Shown piece after piece: positions 10,101 to 16,826 of a stretch of DNA of 18,907 bases. Origin of the DNA: Micractinium sp. NFX-FRZ (Eukaryota > Chlorophyta > Trebouxiophyceae > Chlorellales > Chlorellaceae); contig JAPTJF010000716.1 in NCBI GenBank assembly GCA_029339195.1, positions 1-18,907 of the forward strand, given 5' to 3'. Every line of letters starts with the position of its first letter. Within the stretch, counting starts at the first letter, position 1. A model generated the notes under the pieces. It was not told the DNA's origin, did no database searches, and saw nothing but the letters and a program-made list of their open reading frames with translations. The position numbers and the translations under genes were made by a program.

Positions 10101-12145
10101 AGACGGGGGCATGCGGGGCAGCGGAGCCTGGTGACGTAGGGCAGAGCTGCTCGCACGGTTGCAGGGCACGCCATGCATGCCCGCAGATGCCCTAGCGCCC
10201 CAGTGTGTATCGCTCCCTCGCCCACATGCCCACGCTATCAAAACGCCTCGTTGACACGAGTTTGCACTTCTGAAGCACATCACGCAGCCCCAGCAGCAGC
10301 AGCACATCCTTGCACAAGGAAACACAAGGAAAAGGGTAATGGAGCTGCGTTTCACTCGCCTGCACTGCTCATAAGCGTCGCTGAGCCCCAGCAGCAGCGG
10401 CTCCAGCCGCAGCTCCCCCAGCAGCGCCCCCTGGGCGGCTGCCAGGTAGGCGCCCTCCACCTCAGCAAGGGGCAGCTCAGCCGCTGCGCCTGCCCACTGC
10501 TGCTGGCGGTCGTGCATCTGAGGGGCAGAAGAGGGGCAGCGGCAGGGGGGAAGGGGAAGTGTGTGGGACATTGGATCACAGGAAGGTCTCAAAAGCGCGC
10601 ACGATGGGGACGCAGTGTGCAGGGTGTCAGGTGATCGCGAACCGCAGGATCGATTGCAAACGTAGGCCAGCGGGCTACCCTTGCCCTCCTCTTCGTCCCC
10701 TCAGCCCATCACACTGTGCCACATCTGAAGCTCCCGCCCGCTCGCCCCCGGCCCAACCAATAACAGCACCCACCCCGCTCTCCTCGCCCCTCCCAACAAT
10801 AGCACCCACCCCCATCCCTTCCCCCGCCTGCTCTTCTGCGCCCTCTTGCTCTCCAGCCCTCCCCCCGCCCCCTCACCTGCGCCAGCTGTCCGCATGCCGC
10901 CACGTTCTGCCTCAGGAAGCGCTCCAGCAGCACCAGCTCCTCAGCCGTGGCATCAAACCCCGCCTTGAGCGCAGCCAGCCGCGCATGCAGCTGCTGGTGC
11001 GCGGGACCGCCGGCGGCGGCGCCGCCCTGCAAGGGGGTCGGGGGACAGAGCAAGGGGTGGGGCAGGGAAGTGAGGGGCGCAAGGCGCGTGGGCACAACGC
11101 AGGTTGTGTGTGGGATGGCTGGACGAAAGAGTGGTGGGAGGCCCGAACGACGGGCTGCAACTTGGGTGCATGCCGGGTGCCTAAGCTTGCAAAGGACCAC
11201 CCTTGCTCACAGCAGCTGCAGCTGCGAGCCACTCAAGAGGGGAGGCTTAGTCAGCTGTAGGCCAAAAGACAGCCAGAGACAACCAGTGTGGGCGCCCATG
11301 CCTCCAGGAGTGCATGCCAGGCTGCCCCACTTGAGGTGCTGGCAAGCTCTTAACGCTCCTAGCGGCTGGGTGCAAGCAAGCATCAGCCTAGGACCCTAAA
11401 AAGATTGCGAGACTCGCTCGCTGCACACAGCTTGTTCCAGAGGGAGGCGAGCAGGCACCCTTCTGGGACGGTGCCACCCCCTGCCGTGTCAGCCGCGCCT
11501 TGCACTGCCCAGCACCCACAAACCCAGAACCCCGTTCCTTTCCTGCAATCCCCACACTACTGCCTCCGTGTACGCATGTAAACCGCACCCATCCCCTCCT
11601 CCTGTGGGTGCCCTCGCTTCTTAGTCACACACTCGCCTGCAGCAGCTCCTCTCCCAGCCCTCGCAGCTGGCCACAGCCGTCGAGCAGGGCCAGCCAGAGC
11701 GCCTCCAGAGAGCTCTTCAAAAAATGCCGCAAGCGCGCCACCTCTTGCGCATAGCTGCGCGCAAAGCAGCCGAAATTAGCACCCAGCTGCTCCACTGGGT
11801 CGCCGCCGCCGGCCCCGCTCGCCACCTCCTGCAAGTGCCGGAGCAGCAGCGGCGCGCCGCCGCCGCCCGCCGCTGGTGAGGCCTCGGCGTGCAGCTGCGC
11901 AAGCAACGCCTGGTAACGCAGGTAGCAGTGCCGAAACTTGCCGACAGCCTGTAATGGGGCAGGAGCATGCCGGTACAGAGTTGGCGCGCGCGGGGACAGC
12001 TGTCTGACTGTCACACGCCCGTTGTGGGCGGGCGCAGCGGCCACTCCCGCCCCGCCGCCCCCCACTCCCTGGCCTGCATTCGTGCAGCGCCAGCCCAACC
12101 CACCTGCTCGCGCAGCTGCTGAGCCAGCGGCATCAATGGCGCCAT
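2924..12145 (-). CDS. VTC4: VTC4-type polyphosphate polymerase (SPX-VTC-transmembrane), 21 exons
   Basis: Catalytic subunit of the vacuolar transporter chaperone complex, which makes polyphosphate from ATP and passes it across the vacuole/acidocalcisome membrane. Minus-strand exons in order: 12145-12104, 11948-11637, 11026-10877, 10517-10360, 10091-10009, 9778-9680, 9436-9350, 9026-8960, 8519-8433, 8137-8088, 7862-7774, 7316-7257, 6973-6897, 6673-6561, 6332-6234, 5970-5897, 5373-4767, 4155-4068, 3920-3794, 3380-3300, 3040-2924. All phases agree, giving 888 aa. Domains: SPX about 5-172, tunnel domain about 235-515, low-complexity linker about 549-751, three membrane helices 782-888. An in-frame TGA lies just upstream of the first ATG (12145). 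The second ATG (12133) aligns exactly with the usual SPX start Met and would give 884 aa. Length is a little above yeast Vtc4, mainly because of the linker. Introns 2, 4, 13 and 16 start with GC. Confidence 0.93.
3343..3530 (-). repeat. Duplicated 3' splice site of exon 20 (intron 19)
   Basis: About 68 bases covering the pyrimidine tract, the acceptor CTGCAG and the first 30 or so coding bases of exon 20 (about 3343-3410) occur again at about 3464-3530. The core is offset by exactly 120 bases. The copy keeps the acceptor and the codons for LSGAII. The 120 bases between the two acceptors contain no stop in the exon frame. Confidence 0.85.
4156..4766 (-). other. Intron 17 of VTC4, 611 bases
   Basis: The donor is GTAAGT and the acceptor CTCGGCAG, phase 1. 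Splicing gives AGDK-G-RAKALVRTRVEPK. The exon 17 frame stays open on into this intron and makes a long spurious reading frame, but the VTC membrane motif resumes only in exon 18. Confidence 0.75.
4767..5373 (-). other. VTC4: Exon 17: low-complexity linker between catalytic and membrane parts
   Basis: This 607-base exon encodes about 202 residues rich in Ala, Pro, Ser, Gly and Gln, including a run of ten Ala from a GCC/GCG repeat near 5040-5065. It begins KGASWLFPRGFEGQEDDEGG and ends at a perfect GTAAGT donor, phase 1. It joins the catalytic domain to the membrane helices. Yeast Vtc4 has a much shorter link here. No domain is recognisable; it is probably disordered. Confidence 0.8.
5374..5896 (-). 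other. GC-AG intron 16 of VTC4
   Basis: The junction is CTGCAG followed by GCAAGC at the start and CTCCGCAG at the end, phase 0 on both sides. The nearest downstream GT would give phase 1, which the next exon cannot accept. This is one of four GC-AG introns in the gene. Confidence 0.7.
5579..5930 (-). repeat. Four tandem copies of the exon 16 donor region
   Basis: The end of exon 16 (coding for DPADEFLQ, then the donor GCAAG) is repeated three more times inside intron 16. Counting from exon end to exon end, the copies finish at 5897 (real), 5795, 5682 and 5579, giving units of 102, 113 and 103 bases. All four keep CAG followed by GCAAG. The copy ending at 5682 is the most diverged. Confidence 0.85.
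6071..6112. repeat. 13-base tandem repeat in intron 15
   Basis: Two full units of GCACCCAGGCAGT are flanked on both sides by partial GCACCCAG units. It is a simple intronic minisatellite with no spacers of CRISPR type. Confidence 0.85.
6131..6176 (-). repeat. Degenerate copy of the 3' end of exon 15 in intron 15
   Basis: This stretch resembles 6236-6281, the end of real exon 15 (coding for QHRCLNVPYWFLP), at an offset of 105 bases. The copy reads CLNVL and is then interrupted by a stop, so it is a pseudo-exon. Confidence 0.7.
6674..6896 (-). other. GC-AG intron 13 of VTC4
   Basis: The donor is TGCAG followed by GCAAGT, phase 2, and the acceptor is TGTGCAG. Splicing restores GDWC-R-DMGAP, matching the W-x-R-x-D pattern of VTC4. 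The GT four bases downstream would give phase 0 and a wrong frame in the next exon. Confidence 0.75.
7505..7820 (-). repeat. Exon 11 3'-end copies in intron 11
   Basis: Fifty bases at 7771-7820 (end of exon 11 plus donor) recur at 7635-7684 with one mismatch, an offset of 136 bases. A third, degenerate copy lies at about 7505-7545. The 7635 copy keeps a GTGGGC donor and has an upstream AG at the right place. As an exon it would be 52 bases and would not keep the frame. Confidence 0.85.
8001..8036. repeat. Two overlapping perfect palindromes in intron 10
   Basis: A 14-base palindrome centred on CCCCGGGG occupies 8001-8014. It overlaps by two bases a 24-base perfect palindrome at 8013-8036, centred on GGGGCCCC. 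In VTC4 pre-mRNA the latter could form a 12-pair stem, reduced by the needed loop. Confidence 0.9.
8569..8649. repeat. 20-base direct repeat with TTC run in intron 8
   Basis: TATCATGGCAGGGG plus six further bases at 8569-8588 recurs at 8630-8649 with one mismatch. A (TTC)n run lies just before the second copy. It looks like a small local duplication. Confidence 0.8.
8909..8970 (-). repeat. 39-base tandem duplication of the exon 8 donor
   Basis: The end of exon 8 and its GTGAGT donor (real junction between 8960 and 8959) is repeated 39 bases further into intron 8, at 8909-8930. Use of the distal donor would read an in-frame TGA directly after the Trp codon. Confidence 0.75.
10092..10359 (-). 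other. GC-AG intron 4 of VTC4
   Basis: The donor is TGCAG followed by GCGAGT and the acceptor is GCTGCAG, phase 2. Splicing gives SDAYEQC-R-LIESDA, the expected conserved passage. A GT donor at the same place does not fit the phase. Confidence 0.75.
10360..12145 (-). other. VTC4: SPX-domain exons 1-4 of VTC4
   Basis: These exons encode residues 1-220. The start MPLAQQLREQ, then VGKFRHCYLRYQALL, follows the SPX spacing of start Met, P-E-W region and Y-x-x-Y. Helices at about 80-115 and 140-172 match the paired long SPX helices. SPX domains bind inositol pyrophosphates through one Tyr and several Lys. Counting from Met5 as position 1, the Tyr is kept (Y26, equivalent to Y22), but the partner Lys is L30, and the K-x-x-K-K-x-x-K positions of the later helix read Q165, Q168, M169 and R172. 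The end of exon 4, LLGLSDAYEQCR, is the conserved lead into the catalytic domain. Confidence 0.8.
11027..11636 (-). other. GC-AG intron 2 of VTC4
   Basis: The donor is CTGCAG followed by GCGAGT and the acceptor is CCTTGCAG, phase 0. At 610 bases it is one of the two longest introns of the gene. Nothing else recognisable was seen in it. Confidence 0.65.
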
Positions 12146-12726
12146 GCCTGCTCAGTCGGGGGCTGGCGCGTTGCCGTGTGGCCTCTTCGAGCACGCTCTT
12201 CCCCCTCTGCCTCGTGCTGCTCTGTGCTGTTACCGCCTGCTGCCCTGTCGCTTGTTGCTGATCGGAGGCTTCGTTAGACTGTCCGGTGAGAGCTGCTGCT
12301 CCTGTATCAGTGTTCGCGCGAACGCTCCTTCAAAGCCGCAAGGCTGCGGCTACCATTACAAGCACGTGAGATCGCTGTTGTGATGTCCAGAGCACAACGC
12401 GCGGTTGAGAGTCACGACTGGCCGCAAGCACCAGCCCTACCTTCCGGCCCATGCACTGCATTGGACCTGCCAACGGGGCTGAACCTCAACCTTCGCTGGT
12501 GTTGCTTATTTGCGAGCTTCGAGAAACTAGCCACATCTAACAGGCAGAGCAGTGCTCCGACCGCCCAGCACCTGTCTGCCTGCCGCCGCCGCTGCCGCCA
12601 ACCCAGCGCCAACCCTGCCGCACCTGCCGCCGGCAGGGTGCTCTGCGACCCTCTGCCCCCTGAACCTACCTCCTCCCTTCCAAGGCAGCGTATAGGCGAG
12701 CAACGGGCCAGAAGCTCTCCCCAGGC
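12146..12726. promoter_or_regulatory. Head-to-head promoter region between VTC4 and dsRBD copy 1
   Basis: 581 bases separate the two start codons, so both promoters must lie here. It contains the perfect 12-base palindrome GTTCGCGCGAAC at 12312-12323 and a hairpin with 7-base stem and 4-base loop at 12334-12351 (AGCCGCA/TGCGGCT). No clear TATA box was found. Frames that stay open here do not match the coding frame of either gene. Confidence 0.55.
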
Positions 12727-14175
12727 ATGGCACACACGGGAAACGGCGGCACAGCCGGCGGCGCCGGCGGCATGCCCGCTCCGCTCCCCGCCCTGCGCGC
12801 TCCCATCACGGCTGCCATTGAGGCTTCCACACGCCTCGACTGTAAGACACCATTGAAGGAGCTTTACAACAGGTGCTGAAGTCAAACGGGGGGCACATGT
12901 GTCCCCCATGCAAGCATATCGCTGGTGGCAGGCCTCACCTGCCTCGGGGTGCTGGGCGCCGGGCGGCGGCCCACCGCACGATCCCATACGTGCACATGTG
13001 CACCTTGCTGCCATGACCCGTGCTGGCCGGAGCTGCCTGTTGCAGGCACCTGCGTGTGGACCCGCTGTATGAGACAAGCCACATGGAGGGGACGTCCTCC
13101 CAAGATGCCGTGCAATTCCACTGCCGGTGGGCAGGCGGGCGGGGCGGGCAAGCTGCGTGCTGGGCAGGTTTGGCGGGCAGTTAGCTGGGCAGGGGTGCGC
13201 GAGGCCCGCCGGTTGCTTGCATGCCAGCTTGCCTGCTTGCCCGCTTGTCACACCTGGGTGCACCCTCGGGCTGCCTGCCTGCACCCTCGGGCCCCGCCCA
13301 CCCCGCCTGCTGCAGGTTGACCTGCCCGGACATCCTGGGCCCGGGAGCCACGGGAGCCACGGTGCTCCTACATGAGTGCCACTTTGAGGTCAGAAGTACA
13401 CCTTGAAGGGTGGTTGCAGGGCAGGGCACCAGCACCTGCCTGCACAATTGGCGCCAGGCAGGCAGGAAGAACCCCTGGCAGGCTGCAAGCAACTGCACTG
13501 GGTGCCGGCGCTCAGGAGCATCGTGTCCTGGGCTCCCCACCCCCGTGGCCATGCCTTGCCTCAACCCCCGACTGCCTGGCCTCAACATTCACGCCGCCTT
13601 GCTCACGCCTTCTTGTTAAACCTTCCTGCGTGATTGCACGCACACACACACGTGTCCCACAGGGCTACGGGCGGAGCAAGAAGGATGCAGAGCAGCACTG
13701 CGCTTACCAGGCCCTGCGGCACATCAAGGAAGAAGCACCGGCGCTGGGCGTGCCCGCACCCCGCAGCCTGGGCAGCCCCACCCCTGGCGCCTCCCCCCTG
13801 CCCAGCACCGCAGCCGCCAGCCCTGCCCCCAGCGTCATGTCCGAGGGCGGGCGCGGCAGCAGCCTGTCTGGCACTACTGCACCACCCTTTGCAGCTGGCA
13901 CTGATACCGGCCATGCGGCGGCGACAGCGCATGCAGCACAGCCTGCCCCTCAAGCCGCAGCTGACAGCGGCGGCCCGCCAGGGCCGGGTTCTGGGCGGCA
14001 CGCTGACGTGGCACGGCAGCATGCTGACGTGGCGGAGCGCATCAACAGTATGTCCCTGGAGGAGCTCAGGGTGGAGCTGGGGGAGGCCCTGGCGCGGGAG
14101 GCACGCCTGGCAGCCCTGCTGCAGGGCATCCGCACCGCGATTGACACCACGCTGGGGGCGGCGGGGCAGGCATAG
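12727..14175 (+). CDS. Small dsRBD-like protein, tandem copy 1 (270 aa)
   Basis: Exons are 12727-12872, 13046-13126, 13316-13388 and 13663-14175, with intron phases 2, 2, 0. The dsRNA-binding-domain-like fold spans about 40-121: helix 1 KTPLKELYNR, a beta-strand part with VQFHCRLTCP, and helix 2 GYGRSKKDAEQHCAYQALRHI, with the KKxAE signature of dsRBDs (K106, K107). After it comes a Pro/Ser/Ala linker with MSEGGRGSS, then a conserved C-terminal helix (about 223-266, SMSLEELRVELGEAL). The usual dsRBD loop between strands (GPxH) is not evident, so RNA binding may be altered. It is the first of three paralogues and is divergent from VTC4. The start ATG is chosen by matching exon 1 of the other copies. 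The family is otherwise unknown to me. Confidence 0.85.
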
Positions 14176-14763
14176 GCCAGATGGCAGTACTGGTGGGCTC
14201 GGCAGGCGCTCGCGGTTGGCCAGCTGCTGGGCACCTTGCGATGTAACTGACACCACGGTGTACGCAAGTGGCGGCGCTGGACGTGCTCCCAAAAGCATGC
14301 GATGCCATGGACACCGCTGGCTGACAGTTTGCAGAGCATAAGAATGAATCGGAGCAGCTATCAGCAGCGTACCTGTTCCTGCTGTACAAAACGCAACCCA
14401 GTCCCTGTAATGAAGCATTATGAAGGTAGAAAAACGCATGTGCTGACTAGATGGGAGGTGGGTCCCGTCATTGCCCAGTCACCACCAAACATGCACCATG
14501 CCAGGTGGCGCTTGGGAGTTGGCAGGGTCAACACCGGCTTTGTTGCAGCTCCTCACCTCTGGCGGCAGCTTGCAGCCTACAAAGAACCCCAGCAAGCTCG
14601 GTACACAGAAAGGCAAAGCCCCTCTGCCACTGCCGCCGCCTACCCTGCCGCCCCGCGGTTCTCAGTCCTCTCCTGCCTCTGGAACACTCCTCGTTCTGCC
14701 CTCGCGCAGTCCCTTGGTCGCCCCCGCACGGCTTGGACCCAGGCGAAGGCGTCCAAGGCGGGC
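14176..14763 (+). promoter_or_regulatory. Spacer between dsRBD copies 1 and 2
   Basis: 588 bases hold the 3' UTR of copy 1 and presumably the promoter and 5' UTR of copy 2. A frame in phase with copy 2 is open from 14302, but its translation has no family resemblance and is not present in the other copies. Confidence 0.5.
14406..14410 (+). terminator. TGTAA poly(A) signal of dsRBD copy 1
   Basis: TGTAA lies 231 bases after the copy 1 stop codon and well before the copy 2 start. This is a normal position for the green-algal signal. Confidence 0.55.
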
Positions 14764-16229
14764 ATGGAAGCCGACAACAACAACACCGGACGCGCTGCCT
14801 GCGCTGGCACGGTGCGGCAGAGGCGCCCCACCACCGTGCCTGCTGTCAATTTCAACTGCAAGAACCCAATCCTGGAAGCGTACATCAGGTGCTGACAGCC
14901 TTGTTGACTGGCTGCAAAGTCAGCCTTATTGCATGGCGGTAATGTTAAAGAGGCCTGCCCATGGTGGCACGCGCATAGGATGGTGTATTGGGTGGCAGTT
15001 TTGTCCCGTGCGCCCTGCCGCGCATGACGCTCGTGCGTTCAGCAAGCTGGCAGGTGCACTGGCTCGTTTCTATCCCGTGCTCACTGCTGGCCTTGCATGC
15101 AACCTTATAAGTGCATGCGTGTCACGCCGTCCCCTGCCTGGTCCAGGGGCCCCCCATGCAACTACCGCCAGGTGGCGCCAATTTACGTGACCAACCCGCT
15201 GCCGACAAGCTCGCCTGAAGACCCCGTGCAGTTCCACTGCCGGTGCGTAGGCGTGGCAGCGCCAGGCATGGGCAGGGGGGGCCCGTGAGTGGGAGGCTTC
15301 CTACAGAGCGGCAGTGGCATCATTGACTGGCTGCGCCACACTGTACACTTTGCTTCCAATCTTCCCATCTTTTCAGACCAAGGTCGATCCCGCGTTCCTT
15401 ACGCTGGCCCAGCTGTTCCTTACGCTGCGCCATGCAGGATGACCTGCCCCGCTATCCAGAGCCAGGGCCCTGCGGGAGAGACAGTGGTGTGGCTGCAGCA
15501 GCAGCAGTTCGAGGTGAGTGGCAGAGGCGCTGGCGCCTGCCTGCAAAACAATGTCTGCAGCTCTTCCCAGGTGTCGATAGAGCAGCAGCAGCAGCAGCAG
15601 TTGCACTCTGCCAGGAAGAGCTGGGAAAGAGGAAGGCTGCCATTGCCCTGTCGAGGACGTGCCAGGAAGCTCTGCGCCCAAAACTCCCAAACATTGCTGT
15701 GCATTGGGCACCCCTACAGCGTGCTTGCTCGCATCCCCCGTGACAGGGCATAGGGAGAACCAAGAAGGATGCGGAGCAGCACTGCGCCTACCAGGCAATG
15801 TGCTGCATCCATGCCATCGCGCCGCGGCTGGGTGTGCCACACCCCCCTGCCCTGGAAGGCTTCTACTCCCTGCCCAGCAACGCTACCACCGGCACCACCA
15901 CTCCCGGCGCCATGTCAGAGGGTGGGCACGGTGACGGCAGCAGCACAAGCGGCGCCTCCCCACCTTCTGTGTCTGCCACCGGCGGCGACCACGCTGCTGC
16001 AGCCCCAGCTGTGGCAGGGGGCAGTGCCGTGGCCTCAGGATCGGAGCAGCAGGCTGGGGGGGACGCCGGCATCAGCAGGATGAGTGTGGAGGACCTGCGG
16101 GCGGCGCTGCGCGCGTCTCTGGTGCGGGAGGCACACCCGGAAGTCAGGGAGGCACACATGCGAGAAGTGCTGCGGGGCTTCCGTGACGCCGCTGACTCCG
16201 TGCTGGGTGTGCAGCAAGAGGGCAGCTGA
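14764..16229 (+). CDS. Small dsRBD-like protein, tandem copy 2 (259 aa)
   Basis: Exons are 14764-14888, 15147-15242, 15438-15513 and 15747-16229, phases 2, 2, 0, the same as its neighbours. Exon 2 must start at 15147, because the closer AG at 15170-15171 gives the wrong phase. As a result copy 2 has five more residues than copy 1 in this exon, GPPCNY, a typical dsRBD start-of-strand motif. Helix 1 is altered (NPILEAYIR instead of TPLKELYNR). VQFHCRMTCP and GRTKKDAEQHCAYQA are kept (K105, K106). The linker has MSEGGHG and the C-terminal helix reads RMSVEDLRAALRASL...LRGFRDAADSVLG. No TGTAA was found before copy 3. An upstream extension of the start is possible but unlikely. Confidence 0.8.
15582..15600. 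repeat. (AGC)n run in intron 3 of dsRBD copy 2
   Basis: A run of six AGC/GCA units lies inside the intron between exons 3 and 4. Similar triplet runs occur in coding DNA of the window (Gln6 in the membrane protein, Gln4 at the end of copy 2 exon 3). Confidence 0.8.
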
Positions 16230-16826
16230 GGCAGGCGCTGCCATCAGATGAGGCTCTGTGACCGGACAACTTACTTACTTGAAGCCCAGCCCGAGCTTCC
16301 CCTGCACAGCATGAATGCGGCATGCCACCACCACCAGATTCGGCTATGCCTGCTCAGCTTCCTGCTGCTCGCTCTCTTGCAAGAATGGTCTACCACTGTT
16401 CACCCCGCCATACGCGGCGGTCTTCAGCCGGCTCCTGACTGAGGGGTGCCTGCGGGCACAGGGGAGCCGGACACACTTGGTGGGGGGTGTCTGTGGGCGG
16501 CAGCTTCCATCTGTAGCAGCAGTGCTGGTCTGGTCACCCATCCTGCCAGCTTGCACAGTTTTCAGTGGCCGGGGAGTCTTATGAGGATCTGTGGGTAGCT
16601 GTGGGAAGCTCAGAATGGGGGGTGAAGCTGAGCAGAAGGCGTATCAAGATTTGTGGCATCTGGGCTTAGCCGACTGGCACATGTCACGTGTATTTCATCA
16701 GGACAAGATCTAGAGACAAACGCAACCCCTGCGCAGCACCCGGTACACTTCACTTGACCCTTCGCTTCAGGACCCTCCTCCAGCCCCAGTCCCCACCTCG
16801 TTGTAGCCGCTACTTAGCGGGGCAGC
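16230..16826 (+). promoter_or_regulatory. Spacer between dsRBD copies 2 and 3
   Basis: 597 bases, almost the same length as the spacer before it. It should hold the 3' UTR of copy 2 and the promoter of copy 3. No gene, TATA box or TGTAA was recognised. Confidence 0.5.

Noticed and set aside
14302..14763. N-terminal extension of dsRBD copy 2
   Set aside because: The frame is open, but it overlaps the TGTAA of copy 1 and has no counterpart in copies 1 and 3.
15172..15242. Acceptor at 15170-15171 for exon 2 of dsRBD copy 2
   Set aside because: It starts a codon in phase 0, whereas exon 1 ends in phase 2; the AG at 15145-15146 fits and restores the GPP-x-x-Y motif.
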